A stretch of DNA of 64,000 bases from Amycolatopsis balhimycina FH 1894 (GCF_000384295.1 NZ_KB913037.1:1094762-1158761); one strand, 5' to 3'. Shown: positions 1-9,490, counted from the stretch's first letter. The notes: a model not told the origin generated them from the sequence alone. Made by a program: numbers and translations.

Positions 1-101
1 GAGAGGTGCTCGTGAAGCGATGGTTGCGGCGGGATTGCCCAGGCCAGGAGCAGCCACAAGCCGATGCCGGCACCCAGCCCGAGGCAGATGATCGGGATCA
101 T
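1..101 (-). CDS. TadC-like type II secretion F-family protein, N-terminal fragment (runs off the window)
   Basis: The gene starts with ATG at 101-99 and reads off the left edge, so only about 33 residues are visible: a short hydrophobic segment rich in Gly, Leu and Trp, as expected of the first membrane helix of a TadC-type platform protein. Its ATG overlaps the TGA of the TadB-like gene (ATGA), so translation is probably coupled. Function is inferred from position, since tadA-tadB-tadC order is typical of Flp pilus loci; the visible sequence alone would not identify it. Confidence 0.55.
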   Translation of the reverse strand, partial: MIPIICLGLGAGIGLWLLLAWAIPPQPSLHEHL

Positions 102-994
102 GCGCGCTCACCGTCCCACTGAACTGCGGCTCCGGCGTCCGACTCACCGAGCGACAGCACGCGAGAAGCGGCGCGGCCGGCGGCGATCCTGACCAGCCAG
201 CCGAAGCCGGTACCGAACAGGCCGCCGATGGCGAGCAGGACGGCTTGGCCGAGCGCGCTGTCGTAGGCCGTCAGGTAGGCACGGTTGAACACCACGACGC
301 CCACTGCGAAGGCGATCGTGGTGGCCACGACGACCCGCACGGAGGTCCGGGTGCGAGCGCGGCCGGTCTCGACGCGCATCCGCATCGCCGCCTGCGACCG
401 CGCCGTCTCCGCGAGGGAGCCGAGCAACTCGCCGAGCTGCCGCGCCTGGTGCTCAGCGGCCAGCACCAGCGCGGCGATGACCAGGTCTGCAGTCGGGTCG
501 GCCAGTTCCTCCGCCAGCTGCCGCAACGCCGGCGCGAGCCGACGCCCGTTCTGCAGCCGCGACGCCAGACTAGCGACCTCATCGCGGATCGCGGCGGGCG
601 CCAGCGGGGCGGTGGCGAGGATTGCCTGCTCCAGTCCGGCTGCGGCCAAGAGCGTGTCGCGCAGCATCTCCGTCCACGACGCGACCGCCTCGATCCGAGC
701 GACCCGGCGCACATGCGCGCGATCCGGGCCGACCAACCGCGGCAGGAACCAGACCGCCCCGGCCGCGAGCACTCCCCCGACGAGCCACCCGGTCGCGACA
801 CCAACCAGCAGACCGGCACCCAGCGCGAGCGCCAGCCGAAGACCCCACGTCCGATCAACCCGCCAAGGCGGCACGGACCGCGGTCGGCGAACCAGCTGAG
901 GCCCGCGGAGGCCGACGAGGACGAACAACAACCCGACGGCAGTGCCGAGCCCTGCCAGGCCGGCCACGACGGTGGTGGTCACGTCGCCCACCAC
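98..994 (-). CDS. TadB-like inner membrane platform protein of a Tad/Flp pilus system
   Basis: A 298-residue membrane protein with hydrophobic segments at about 8-30 and 53-85, a long soluble middle region, and two C-terminal hydrophobic segments near 218-235 and 250-270. This is the layout of the type II secretion GspF/TadB family, which forms the membrane platform on which the TadA ATPase works in pilus assembly or secretion. The gene overlaps the end of tadA by 16 bases from the GTG at 994; a GTG at 982 would give a 4-base GTGA overlap and is an equally good start. It sits fourth in the minus-strand operon that runs from 3871 to the left edge. The family call is firm; what the apparatus exports (pilin, adhesin, other) cannot be seen here because no pilin gene is in the window. 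Confidence 0.8.
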   Translation of the reverse strand: MVGDVTTTVVAGLAGLGTAVGLLFVLVGLRGPQLVRRPRSVPPWRVDRTWGLRLALALGAGLLVGVATGWLVGGVLAAGAVWFLPRLVGPDRAHVRRVARIEAVASWTEMLRDTLLAAAGLEQAILATAPLAPAAIRDEVASLASRLQNGRRLAPALRQLAEELADPTADLVIAALVLAAEHQARQLGELLGSLAETARSQAAMRMRVETGRARTRTSVRVVVATTIAFAVGVVVFNRAYLTAYDSALGQAVLLAIGGLFGTGFGWLVRIAAGRAASRVLSLGESDAGAAVQWDGERA

Positions 995-2331
995 CCGTCC
1001 GGCTCGGCCAGCAGCTCGGGATCGAACCCGGCCTCGATGAGGTGGTCCAGGGTGTCCGTGCGGAGCGCTCCGGCGGCTGGGCGAGCCCGGCGGTCGGCGC
1101 CGGGGCGATAGACCTCGTTCGAGACGACCGTGCCGCCGTCGGCGTCGACGACCTCGCGGATCGAGGAGATCACCCGGGTCGCGCGATCAGCGGCTTTGTC
1201 CAGGTGCACGACGAAGTGCACGCTCGAGGCCACCAGCAGCGCGGTCGCCTCCAAGGACAGCCGCTCCGCGCTCTGCGCGGCGTAGGAGGCGAGCCGGGTG
1301 AACGCGATCCTCGAGCTGCTCGCGTGCAAGGTCGCCATCGAGCCGTCGTTGCCCTGGGACATCGCGTTGCACATCGGGATAACTTCGGGCCCGCGAATCT
1401 CGCCGACGATGACCCGGTCCGGCGACATCCGCAGCCCCCAGCGGACTAGCTCGGCCTGGCTGACCGCGCCGGCCCCTTCGATGTTCGCCTCGCGGGCCTG
1501 GAGAGCCGTGACATCGGCGTGCAACTCGGGGTCGAGCCCGAGGCCAAGTTCGAAGGCGTCTTCGATGGTGACGATGCGCTCCAGTGGGTCCATCTCCGCG
1601 GCCATTGCGCGCAGCAAGGTCGTCTTGCCGAACCCGGCGCCGCCGGTGATGAGGATGTTCTTGCGCGCCCGGACGAGTGCACGTAGGAATCGCTCGAGGC
1701 CGACGTCGAGGGTGCCGCGGCGACGCAGCTGGGCCAGGCTCGTGGTCAGGTATCCGTGCCGGCGGATCGAGCACGCCGTCACCCCTTCGGCAGTAAGCCC
1801 GAGCACCGCGAAGAGGCGCTCGCCACCGGGCAGCTGGAGGTTCAGCGCCGGCGAGCCGCGGTCGAAACGGCGCTCCTCCGACGACGCGCGGGCCGCGAGC
1901 GTCCGGACCAGGTCGGTCAGCTCATCGTTCGAGGCCGCGACCGGCGCGACCTGCGCCCGCGAGCCGTCTGCGTACTGGACGAAGACCCGGTCGAACCGGT
2001 TGACGTTGATCGTCTCGACCTTCGGATTCGCCAGCAACGGCTGCAGCCCGCCGAGCCCGAAGACCTCGGCGAGGACGGCCTCGGCGATTCGCCTCTCGGC
2101 CTCCGGAGGTAGCAGCACGCGGCCGGCCTGCAATTCGGCCTCGCTGTGCGCGGCTCCGGCGGACCGTAGGAGCTCCTGGGCGAGCTCGCGGCGGCGCTCT
2201 GCCGTCATCGGGGTGTTCTCCGCTTCGGCTCGGTGCGGCAGCTCGGTGGCGAGCGCGTGGTGGAAGACAGCGCGAAGGCGTGCGTCCGGGCTGGTCGCGG
2301 AGGGGCGGCGATGTTCGTCGAGCACGGTCAT
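979..2331 (-). CDS. tadA: TadA/CpaF family secretion ATPase
   Basis: A 450-residue hexameric secretion ATPase that powers Tad/Flp pilus assembly on the cytoplasmic face of the membrane. The ATP-binding core is clear: Walker A GGAGFGKTT at about 230-238, an aspartate-box ITIEDAFEL segment after it, Walker B DRVIVGEIRG at 305-314, and the conserved TLHA at about 334. The N-terminal 200 residues match the usual CpaF N-domain. The open frame extends upstream, but the ATG at 2331-2329 gives the normal family length and overlaps the stop of the upstream CpaE-like gene (ATGA at 2331-2328), so it is taken as the start. Followed directly by tadB. Very confident. Confidence 0.93.
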   Translation of the reverse strand: MTVLDEHRRPSATSPDARLRAVFHHALATELPHRAEAENTPMTAERRRELAQELLRSAGAAHSEAELQAGRVLLPPEAERRIAEAVLAEVFGLGGLQPLLANPKVETINVNRFDRVFVQYADGSRAQVAPVAASNDELTDLVRTLAARASSEERRFDRGSPALNLQLPGGERLFAVLGLTAEGVTACSIRRHGYLTTSLAQLRRRGTLDVGLERFLRALVRARKNILITGGAGFGKTTLLRAMAAEMDPLERIVTIEDAFELGLGLDPELHADVTALQAREANIEGAGAVSQAELVRWGLRMSPDRVIVGEIRGPEVIPMCNAMSQGNDGSMATLHASSSRIAFTRLASYAAQSAERLSLEATALLVASSVHFVVHLDKAADRATRVISSIREVVDADGGTVVSNEVYRPGADRRARPAAGALRTDTLDHLIEAGFDPELLAEPDGWWAT

Positions 2332-3170
2332 GGTGAGACCTCCTCTCCAGGCAGGCCGACTTCGTGGAGGTCGGGTGCGATCCGGACCCCGTATGCCGAG
2401 ACGCGCTGGGGTGGGACGCCCGGCACGTGCTGTCCGACGGCCGGTCCGGGAGTTCCGATCGACGCCCCTCCGGCGGCGAGGGTTCGTGCCACCTCGACGG
2501 CGGTTCGGACGAGCCCGCCTTTGTGTGCGCGACCCGGGATCGCGTGACCGGTCAGGCTCGCGGCCGCGGTTGGGTCGTAGGGAATCCGGGCCATGACCGG
2601 GATCCCGAGCTCTTGCTCGACTTCCTTTGTCGGGTGGCCCTGGCCCGCGAGGACGAGGGACGGACGAGCGGCTACCCGGCCCAGTTCGTGGATCCGGGCG
2701 GCCAGGTGTGCGAGTTCGTCGCTGTGCGTGCCGGCGATCAGGAGCAGCGCATCGGCTTGCCGGATCATCGGCTCCGCCGGCGATCCGGGGTCCAGCCGCC
2801 CGCAGTCGGCGAACACCACCACCCCGGGCTCGCGGGCAGCCCGGTGAAGTGGCGAGTCTGCCTGCGCCAAGGTGCTCAAGGCCGCGCGAGCTTGTGGTCC
2901 ACCGGCTGGTCCGGGAACGACCGGGAGCCCGTCGGCAAGGAGCTGGGTGTGGTTCCAAACGGGATTGGCCTCGACAGGCTGGCGCGCCGCGGCGGCGAGG
3001 CTGAGCAGGCCAGGAGAGGGCGCGAGTCCGAAGCGCTGGCCAAGGTCTCCGCCGGCCGGGTCGCACTCGACCACCACCCGGCGGATGGTGGCTGGCCAGT
3101 TCGCGGCCAGAGCGACGGTGAAGGTGGTGACGCCGGGCGAACCCTTCACGCTGGTCAGGACGATCAACAT
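2328..3170 (-). CDS. CpaE/TadZ-like MinD-family ATPase
   Basis: A 280-residue protein whose first residues carry a deviant Walker A motif, KGSPGVTT at 9-16, followed by a VECDPAGGD segment (second ATPase motif) and a FADCGRL segment, as in the MinD/ParA superfamily. Within Tad loci such proteins (CpaE/TadZ) position the assembly machine at the membrane or pole. The lysine of the deviant motif is present and the overall length is close to a minimal CpaE without a receiver domain. The ATG overlaps the previous stop by one base (TGATG) and the next gene by four, indicating a translationally coupled operon. The role as polar localisation factor is inferred from family and neighbours. Confidence 0.82.
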   Translation of the reverse strand: MLIVLTSVKGSPGVTTFTVALAANWPATIRRVVVECDPAGGDLGQRFGLAPSPGLLSLAAAARQPVEANPVWNHTQLLADGLPVVPGPAGGPQARAALSTLAQADSPLHRAAREPGVVVFADCGRLDPGSPAEPMIRQADALLLIAGTHSDELAHLAARIHELGRVAARPSLVLAGQGHPTKEVEQELGIPVMARIPYDPTAAASLTGHAIPGRAHKGGLVRTAVEVARTLAAGGASIGTPGPAVGQHVPGVPPQRVSAYGVRIAPDLHEVGLPGEEVSP

Positions 3171-3871
3171 CAGCGCTCACCACCCGCGAGCATAACCAGC
3201 GTGACCTGCCCGGCCGGCACTCGCGCGAGCGCCGGCGCGGTGGCGCTGGGCATCTGCAGCGAGATCACCGTCGTCTGGTCGCTCTCAGCCCGTGCCACGC
3301 CGGTCACCGTCGCCGGCCAGGTCGGCCCGTCGCCGCTGCCTTGCACGGCTGGAAGCGCAGCCGTCGGCGTAGACGCCGCGACCACGACGAGGACGGGAGC
3401 TCCCGGAGCGAGCTCGAGCGGGAACTGGCCTGCCTTGAGACCCACCGCCACGACGGCCTGGCCGGAGGCGGGGATCATCGACGGCCCGAGGCTGCCCCGG
3501 GTGAGCAGCGCGCCGGCGGTCAAGCTGGTCGCCATCGGCCTGCCGAGCACGGTGGCCGCTTGGCCGGCCGGAATGGTGGCAACCCCGTCAGCCGCAGAGA
3601 TTTCGACCTGGTGGACGTCTGCCGGCTCGAGAACGTGCCCGACGCTCACGGGCCGGGCAATCGCCAGCACCGAAACGCGGCCTTGAGCGCCGGCTGCCCA
3701 CCACAGCGCCCCGCCGACGCAAACCACGACGAGCAGCACGCCCACCAGCAGATGCGGCAAGCGCCGCCGCGTCCGGCGACCGGGCGGTACGGCAGCGAGC
3801 CGGCCGTTCTTCCCCAACCACGCCACGGAACCCACGTCGGCTCCTGAGCTACATTGACTCGTACTGGTCAT
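3170..3871 (-). CDS. SAF-domain protein, CpaB/RcpC-like pilus assembly factor
   Basis: A 233-residue protein with a basic cytoplasmic N-terminus, one membrane segment at about 38-61, and an extracytoplasmic SAF domain beginning with a VLAIARPVSVGHVLEPADV stretch (about 65-83). CpaB/RcpC proteins with this layout act at the cell envelope in Tad pilus biogenesis. The frame is open further upstream, but the ATG at 3871 is preceded by a strong GGGGAGG ribosome site six bases away, so the longer start at 3913 is rejected. First gene of the core Tad operon in this window. Family assignment is good; a direct envelope role in this organism is inferred. Confidence 0.8.
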   Translation of the reverse strand: MTSTSQCSSGADVGSVAWLGKNGRLAAVPPGRRTRRRLPHLLVGVLLVVVCVGGALWWAAGAQGRVSVLAIARPVSVGHVLEPADVHQVEISAADGVATIPAGQAATVLGRPMATSLTAGALLTRGSLGPSMIPASGQAVVAVGLKAGQFPLELAPGAPVLVVVAASTPTAALPAVQGSGDGPTWPATVTGVARAESDQTTVISLQMPSATAPALARVPAGQVTLVMLAGGER

Positions 3872-3968
3872 GACGTGCCTCCCCAGGCATGGTTCGACCG
3901 CACCGCGCATCACCGAAAGCGTTGACGCGCAGCAAGAATTGGATTCGGTTGTTCGCGGAAATGGTTCG

Positions 3969-4943
3969 TCAGCGGTGACCGGTACCGAGCGCCTGCACTT
4001 CCGCGACTCGGAAGGCCGCGGTTGCCGAAGTGGTCAGGTCCGGGAACGTGCCGCTGGCTCCGGCCCCCGACCAGGTCACCGTCCAGTGCACGGTCGCCTT
4101 GACGGCGAAATGTTGCCCTGGCGCCGCGGCGGACGATCGGCGGTAGGTGTGGCCGCAGTCAGGTGAAGGCGCCCGCGGATCTCCAGCGGCTGGGTAGGGA
4201 GTGCCGGGACCCGAGCAGGTCACGTCCTCACCGTCGCCCATCGACCACGAGACCATGGCCGGCACGGCTACCGCGGTGACCGACACTCCTGGTACAGCAA
4301 CGGTGGCTTGCCGCGTATCCCAGCTGCTGCGATCCAGCCACATCCAGGTCGACAGGCTCACGAGCTTGTCGCCGGGCGGATTCGCCTCGATCCGGGGTGT
4401 CGGCAACCGCAGCTGGGCCCGCGCCTGGTCGGCCAGCTCTTGCGGTGAAGGCGACGCGGCGGCCGCTGGCACTTGGCCATCGGGAAGCCAAATCGGAACC
4501 CGGTACAGGCCGTCGTGTACGCCTGGGCCGGAACACCGATAGACGTACCAGGCGCCCGCCGGCTGTTGACGCCTGAACTCCGCAAAAACCACCGAGGCGC
4601 CGTTTCGCCGCACGTCGCGGAACACGATGGTCTGCACGCCGTTCGCCGGCGGCTGGTAGTTGCTCCGGACGTACGAACACTTCGCCGTGGTGTCGTTGCC
4701 ACCGATGATGCTGTCGCCCCAAGGCTGCTGTTGTCCCGGCATCGGCTGGGGACGCGCCGGCTTACCCGGAGCCACAGGCGGCTGCGGCGCCCTCCCGCCG
4801 TTGCGACCGGCTCCGAGATCGCAGTACGGCGAAGACTCCTGGGCGCAATCGACTGACCCCCAGCCACCGGCCATGGCTTCTGCGGCCGAAGCCAAGAGCA
4901 TTGCGACCACTACCCCGCCGACAACTGGGGCTCGCATCAACAC
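3969..4943 (-). CDS. Secreted protein with signal peptide, probable PKD-like domain, associated with the Tad locus
   Basis: A 324-residue protein with an N-terminal signal peptide (hydrophobic to about residue 22, Ala-x-Ala-type cleavage near AEAMA). The mature part is rich in Pro and Gly, has several Cys, and contains a WSMGDGEDVTC segment and a later CGHTY segment that resemble a PKD-type beta-sandwich repeat. Such secreted proteins commonly accompany actinobacterial Tad operons; I do not know a proven function. Its start overlaps the stop of the lipoprotein gene at 4937 by 7 bases, so the two are co-expressed. Exported to the cell surface or medium. Confidence 0.65.
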   Translation of the reverse strand: MLMRAPVVGGVVVAMLLASAAEAMAGGWGSVDCAQESSPYCDLGAGRNGGRAPQPPVAPGKPARPQPMPGQQQPWGDSIIGGNDTTAKCSYVRSNYQPPANGVQTIVFRDVRRNGASVVFAEFRRQQPAGAWYVYRCSGPGVHDGLYRVPIWLPDGQVPAAAASPSPQELADQARAQLRLPTPRIEANPPGDKLVSLSTWMWLDRSSWDTRQATVAVPGVSVTAVAVPAMVSWSMGDGEDVTCSGPGTPYPAAGDPRAPSPDCGHTYRRSSAAAPGQHFAVKATVHWTVTWSGAGASGTFPDLTTSATAAFRVAEVQALGTGHR

Positions 4944-5494
4944 GTGCCCACGTCCTGGATCGCAAAGTCGACGACTTTCCAGGAGCCGTCCACCGCCTTC
5001 TTCACCATGGCATTGATGTGGCGCCGCCCGGCAGGGCCGTCATTGGCAGGTTGACCGGTATCGGCACGGTATTTGAGCCATTGGCTGTCGTCGCCGCAGT
5101 CCACAAGGTTCACTGTCGTCGGAGCCGCCGCAGGCTCGACGGACTCGACGGTGGGGTGGTTGACGGGATGCCCCTTGGTGACGAGGCCGTTGAAGTGATC
5201 GGCGTAGAGGCCGCGGGAGATCCTCGACAGCGCGTCGGCTGTCGCGTTCTGCGCGAGTTTGGGCGACTGCCAGTCCGAAGTCACGGCCGCGGCCGCCATG
5301 TCGTGCCACATGCCGAGGTAGGCGGCCGTCGCGCGCTCCTTCGCCAGGTCGGCCGGGTGCGGGACCACGGTTGTGGCCGCCGACGTGCTCGACGACGCCG
5401 TCGGCCGGCTCGGTTCGGTTGCGCTGCAGCCCCCGAGCAGGACGACGGCCGCAGACGAGGCGACGGTGATACGGACGGTTTCACGCAGGTTCAT
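4937..5494 (-). CDS. Lipoprotein of unknown function
   Basis: A 185-residue protein with a lipoprotein signal peptide ending in the lipobox LLGGC (Cys about 23), followed by a Ser/Thr-rich linker and a globular region of about 130 residues resembling the small secreted NTF2-like or Mce-associated type of fold (weak impression only). ATG at 5494 is chosen because GGGAGGGG lies a few bases upstream; the frame is open further up but without a ribosome site. Overlaps the downstream secreted protein gene and probably starts the transcription unit that leads into the Tad genes. Anchored on the outer face of the membrane. Confidence 0.72.
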   Translation of the reverse strand: MNLRETVRITVASSAAVVLLGGCSATEPSRPTASSSTSAATTVVPHPADLAKERATAAYLGMWHDMAAAAVTSDWQSPKLAQNATADALSRISRGLYADHFNGLVTKGHPVNHPTVESVEPAAAPTTVNLVDCGDDSQWLKYRADTGQPANDGPAGRRHINAMVKKAVDGSWKVVDFAIQDVGTC

Positions 5495-5852
5495 GGATTC
5501 CCCTCCCGTTACGATGATCAGCTGGCCGCCGGGCCTGGAACACCACCGCGGCGGAGGTTCACTCGTTGGTAGGACGAGCGATGCGCCGGAGCGTCGCGCC
5601 GGCCGGCATGGCTCCGCGGGGACGGCGATCAGCGCGAGCGGAATGCCTACGCCTACGTCTTGACGCTCGGCGCCCCGCTGGCGGTCATCGACTGGATCGA
5701 ACATCGGTTACCTCGGATCGTTGTGCTTGCACAGCTGGCCGGTACCGCTCTGGGGTTTGGCGATCAACGCCGACGCGGAGGGCGCCGCAGAGGGGGCAAG
5801 GACGCCCACCGCGTCGACTGGCCGAGGACTGGAGACGTCCTCAAGTCTGTGG
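5495..5852. other. Intergenic region, no supported gene
   Basis: This 358-base stretch carries no open frame with a ribosome site. A plus-strand frame near 5645-5790 reads as a short hydrophobic peptide but has no start signal and no recognisable homology; it may be a remnant. Confidence 0.5.
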
Positions 5853-6191
5853 TTACGCCGGGCCCTCGTAGCCCGGATAGCAACCGATGCCGCCGTTCCA
5901 CCAAGCGCCGGTCACCCTCCACCGGATGACGGGCTGCAGGTTGGTCGTCCCGGGACCGACGCAGTAGTGGTAGACGTTGCCCCAGATGTCCTGGACGTCC
6001 AGATCCACCCGAGATCCGGTGCCACCGTCACAGTGCCGGTATTCACCCCAGCCCAGGTAGCCACACTGCTCGCGGAGCTGGACGTCAGGTGCGGCAGCCG
6101 CGGGATTTGCGGCGACCACGCATGCGGCCACAGCCGCTACCGAGACGCCCAGAACACGGGAGAGCTTGGAGTGCAGAGTTCGCGGCCTCAT
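5853..6191 (-). CDS. Small secreted DUF6355-like protein
   Basis: A 112-residue protein with a clear signal peptide ending near ANPAAAAP. The mature 75-80 residues show the Cys/aromatic pattern I associate with DUF6355 (C-G-Y-x-x-W, then an H-C-D, a VYHYCVGPG segment, and a GAWWNGGIGC end), a family of small exported actinomycete proteins often annotated near natural-product genes. The four mature Cys residues could form two disulfides. It stands alone, with no overlap with its neighbours. Function unknown; the family call is from memory of the pattern and is moderate. Confidence 0.6.
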   Translation of the reverse strand: MRPRTLHSKLSRVLGVSVAAVAACVVAANPAAAAPDVQLREQCGYLGWGEYRHCDGGTGSRVDLDVQDIWGNVYHYCVGPGTTNLQPVIRWRVTGAWWNGGIGCYPGYEGPA

Positions 6192-6363
6192 CGTTCCTCC
6201 ATGGATTTCCTTGAGCCAGAAGAAATTTCGATGGCTCCGATAAATCCACTTTGGACCTCAAACACACCTCCGAGGAACTGATCTAGCAACCCAGCGTTGT
6301 CCTGATTCAGTGCCGCTGCTGTGCCGATCGTGTCAAGCCGATAATCCTTTTCAAGATCGAGCG

Positions 6364-7146
6364 TCAGCGCGGAGGAGTGGTTCCCCGCCGGTCCAGGGCG
6401 GTCTTCGCCGTGCATGGGACTTCACCGGACTGGACCTGGTCCCACGAGGGACGCCAGACCAGCGTCGCCCCCTGCACCCGGGAGCCCAGCAGGCAGTCGG
6501 TCCCATAGGTCGACCGGTCGCCCGCCTGGTACGCGACGCCGACATCGGCTCCACGCAGGGCGACATCCTGCACCGGTGGCTGCTCCGGGGTCTGCTTGTC
6601 GGGATTGACCGGCCGCGGTCCCGGCATCGACCGCGCCAACACGGCGAGCACGTCGCTTTCGTTCACAGCAGCGGGAAGTCCGGTGAGCACGGACCGCAAA
6701 GCGGGGTCGAAGCCGTCCGGCACCTCCCGCAGCGGGATCGGCGGCGGGTCCACTGGCGTCGCCCCCGCCGGGCAGTCCCGCCGGCTCGGCTCGCGAACAA
6801 GCCCGCGGAAGTTGAAGCCGACGTCGTAGCACGCCGTCACCGGCTGCTCGGGGAACCACTCGTCCTGGGATCCGTCGTGGTGCACCCGGAAGACGAGCCT
6901 CATCGTGACTGCCTCCGGATCGTCCGAAGGGGTGTCACGCATCTCGACCACCGCGAAGCTCGGCGAGGGGCCGCGCGCCGCGTCGAGCGCCTTCCGCGCA
7001 TACCGGGCCGCCGAGGTCTGGGGCGGCGAGTCGATCTCCGCCGCCACCTGCCTGGCGACCTTGTCGGTCTCCGCGTCCCCCGGCGCACACGCGACCAGCA
7101 CCGCCGCACAAAGCACGGAAAGGCACGCCACACCGACGATCCTCAC
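6364..7146 (-). CDS. Lipoprotein of unknown function
   Basis: A 260-residue lipoprotein: GTG start at 7146, hydrophobic signal and lipobox VLVAC at about 18-22. The frame is open upstream to 7311, but the signal peptide only makes sense with the internal GTG. The mature region has Cys pairs and no domain I recognise; it begins with charged helices and is Pro-rich near residues 150-200. Between this gene and DUF6355 (6192-6363) I see no gene. Probably anchored at the outer face of the membrane; no functional clue from neighbours. Confidence 0.65.
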   Translation of the reverse strand: MRIVGVACLSVLCAAVLVACAPGDAETDKVARQVAAEIDSPPQTSAARYARKALDAARGPSPSFAVVEMRDTPSDDPEAVTMRLVFRVHHDGSQDEWFPEQPVTACYDVGFNFRGLVREPSRRDCPAGATPVDPPPIPLREVPDGFDPALRSVLTGLPAAVNESDVLAVLARSMPGPRPVNPDKQTPEQPPVQDVALRGADVGVAYQAGDRSTYGTDCLLGSRVQGATLVWRPSWDQVQSGEVPCTAKTALDRRGTTPPR

Positions 7147-7189
7147 CGAACCGAGGGTACGCGGACCACACCCGCAGCGTGACGATTCG

Positions 7190-9490
7190 CTAGGCAGTGG
7201 CTGAGATCTGTCGTGTCCAACCTGCCGATCCGACGCTACGCGCCTCCAAGGAAGCCAACCGCGTGCGAACATCCAAAGCCCGTACGTCGCGGATAGCGTC
7301 GAGGATCTCAAGGCTCTGCAGGTACGTTTCGCGCGCTTGCTCGACTTGCCCCAGCTGGTGGAGCGCCTCCGCTCGCGAGATCAGTGTCTCGGCGGCTCCC
7401 CAGCGCTGCCAGCTCCGGCCGCGGACAGCCAGGGCCTCGTCGAAGTGCTTGAGCGCCGACCGGTGGTGGCCGTGCCGGCTGAGCAGCACACCGATCCGTT
7501 GGTGCGCGATGCCGAGGATGGCTTTCGACGTGAACGCCTGCGCGCGGTGCAGGGCGTCGAGGGCGTACTCCATCGCCTTGTCCGCCTGGCCGACGAGGTC
7601 ACAAGCGCCGGCGAGGGCCGCCCGGTTCACCGCCAGCCCGATCTTGGTCCCGGAATCCGCGAACAAGCGATCGGCGAGTTCGTGGACTTCGCGCGACTCC
7701 TCGGTACGCCCGCAATCGGCGTAGGCGAGCCCGAGCCCATAGGCGGTCCATGCGCGTGACCGGTCGTCGCCGAGTTCGGCGTGACGGCGAAGCGCCTCTT
7801 CGAGGTGCAGGATGCCCTCGTCGGTCCGGCCCAGCTCGTGTTCGACCCAGCCGAGTGCCTCAAGGCTTCGAGCGATCCCGGCCTCGCTGCCGGCCGCATG
7901 TGCCGCGGCGAGGCCGTCATGGGCCGCGACCAACCAGGTGTTCCAGCTGCGGGTCAGCACGAAGTACGGCAGGAACGCCGTCGGCAGCTGCCACAAGATG
8001 TCCTTCGCGCCGTAGGTCCGGGCGTTGCGCGCGACCTGCAGGGCAGTCGATACCTCATGCTCGCACCAGGCCATCGCGGACTCGAACCCGCGCGCCTTGA
8101 ACGACATCGATTCGACTCCGGACAGGTTCCGCGGGGTAAGGCCGCTGTCCGCCCAGTTGGGGATCAACGTGTTATTCGCTTCCCACGCTGCGGCGGCGTA
8201 CCACCGCAGTGTCCGGTCATGAGCCCGCTCGACCTCGGAGAGCTTCTCCTCCACCAGAGCCCGTTGGTGTGCGTAAGCCCGCAGGAGAACGCTGATCCGG
8301 TACCGGCCATCCGGCAACGTCTCCAGCAGGTGTGCCTCGGCCAGGATCCGGAGGGCCTGTTCCGCGCGCTCGACTTCCAGGTCGGCGAGCACGGCGGCCG
8401 CCTCGGGCCCGATGACGTTGGCCGGGTCGATGCCGAGGTACCGGAACACCCGCCTGACCGTCGCCGGCAGCGCCAGGTACGAGATGTCGATGACGCCGTG
8501 GATGTTCACCGCCGAATCGTTCGACGTGAAGAGATCGAGGCGTGTCTTCTCGGAGTCCAGGCGCTCGGCCAGCTCGGTCAAGGACGTCTCACGGTGCCGC
8601 TGCAGGTGCTCGGCAGCGACGAGAACGGTCATGGGCAAGCGGCCGCACCGCTCGACGATGAGGTCGGCAGCGGCTGCGCTGGCTCGCACGCGGGCCTCGC
8701 CGATGCGACGTCCGAGCAGTTCGAGCGCTTGTCCGGCAGTCAGGGGCGGCAACTCGATGACGGTGCCGCCCGTGCGCGCCAGCAGCCCGGACTGCCGTTC
8801 CCGGCTGGTGGCCAGCACGACGCTGCCGGCACCGGGCAGGAGCCACTCGGCTTGCTGGTAGTCGGCGACGTTGTCGAGGAGCACGATCGCGGGCCGCTCG
8901 GCGAGCAGCGAGCGGTACCGGGCGACTCGAGCCTGCAGGCTGGACGTCCCGAGCTCGGCCGGGCTGACACCGAGCGCGAGCAGGAACCCGTCCAGGACCT
9001 CTCCCGGATCGGCTGGTGCGCCGGGGGCGAGACCTCGCAGGTCGGCGAACAAGCACCCACCTGGGAAGCGCGCTTGGACGCCGGCGGCCCAGTGCACCGC
9101 GAGCGCGGTCTTGCCCGTCCAGAAGCCGCCTTCGATGACGATGGTGGCTGTGGCTCCCGGGCGGCCCTGCGTCACCAGCGTGTGGTCCATGGCCTGCAGC
9201 TGCTCCTCACGACCAACGAAGTCTGCGGGAGCGGCTGGCAGCTGGACGGGACGCGCAAACGGGCTCGTGTCGCCGCGTTGTGCTGCCGCGATCTTGTCCA
9301 GCTCGCCGTCGGCCGCCAGTGCGGTGTCGAGGTCGTGCACTACCGCCGGCAGGAGCGTGCGGTGGCCGTGTAGCAGCTTCGAGAGGTAGCTCGCGCTGTA
9401 GCCGGCCTTTGTCGCGACCTCGCCGAGTGTGAGACCTCGTTCTCTCCGCTTGCGGTGCACCGCCGCTGCGAAGCTGTCGATTGTCCTCAT
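7190..9490 (-). CDS. XRE-type helix-turn-helix / NB-ARC STAND ATPase / TPR regulator
   Basis: A 766-residue regulator of the AfsR/STAND type. Residues 5-60 form a helix-turn-helix (GYSASYLSKLLHGHRTLL). An NB-ARC ATPase follows with Walker A GGFWTGKT at 121-128 and Walker B IVLLDNV at 201-207. A sensor region with typical RCGRLPM-like (GxP) motif and winged-helix region extends to about 450, and TPR repeats fill about 490-750. STAND proteins switch between ADP-closed and ATP-open oligomers on ligand binding; here the output would be DNA binding. It faces away from the XRE gene at 9711, sharing the intergenic control region. Target genes are unknown. Confidence 0.85.
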   Translation of the reverse strand: MRTIDSFAAAVHRKRRERGLTLGEVATKAGYSASYLSKLLHGHRTLLPAVVHDLDTALAADGELDKIAAAQRGDTSPFARPVQLPAAPADFVGREEQLQAMDHTLVTQGRPGATATIVIEGGFWTGKTALAVHWAAGVQARFPGGCLFADLRGLAPGAPADPGEVLDGFLLALGVSPAELGTSSLQARVARYRSLLAERPAIVLLDNVADYQQAEWLLPGAGSVVLATSRERQSGLLARTGGTVIELPPLTAGQALELLGRRIGEARVRASAAAADLIVERCGRLPMTVLVAAEHLQRHRETSLTELAERLDSEKTRLDLFTSNDSAVNIHGVIDISYLALPATVRRVFRYLGIDPANVIGPEAAAVLADLEVERAEQALRILAEAHLLETLPDGRYRISVLLRAYAHQRALVEEKLSEVERAHDRTLRWYAAAAWEANNTLIPNWADSGLTPRNLSGVESMSFKARGFESAMAWCEHEVSTALQVARNARTYGAKDILWQLPTAFLPYFVLTRSWNTWLVAAHDGLAAAHAAGSEAGIARSLEALGWVEHELGRTDEGILHLEEALRRHAELGDDRSRAWTAYGLGLAYADCGRTEESREVHELADRLFADSGTKIGLAVNRAALAGACDLVGQADKAMEYALDALHRAQAFTSKAILGIAHQRIGVLLSRHGHHRSALKHFDEALAVRGRSWQRWGAAETLISRAEALHQLGQVEQARETYLQSLEILDAIRDVRALDVRTRLASLEARSVGSAGWTRQISATA

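Noticed and set aside
979..3183. 734-codon frame giving tadA a 280-residue N-terminal extension
   Set aside because: The extension is the CpaE-like gene read in the wrong frame; the ATG at 2331 gives normal TadA length and overlaps the previous stop.
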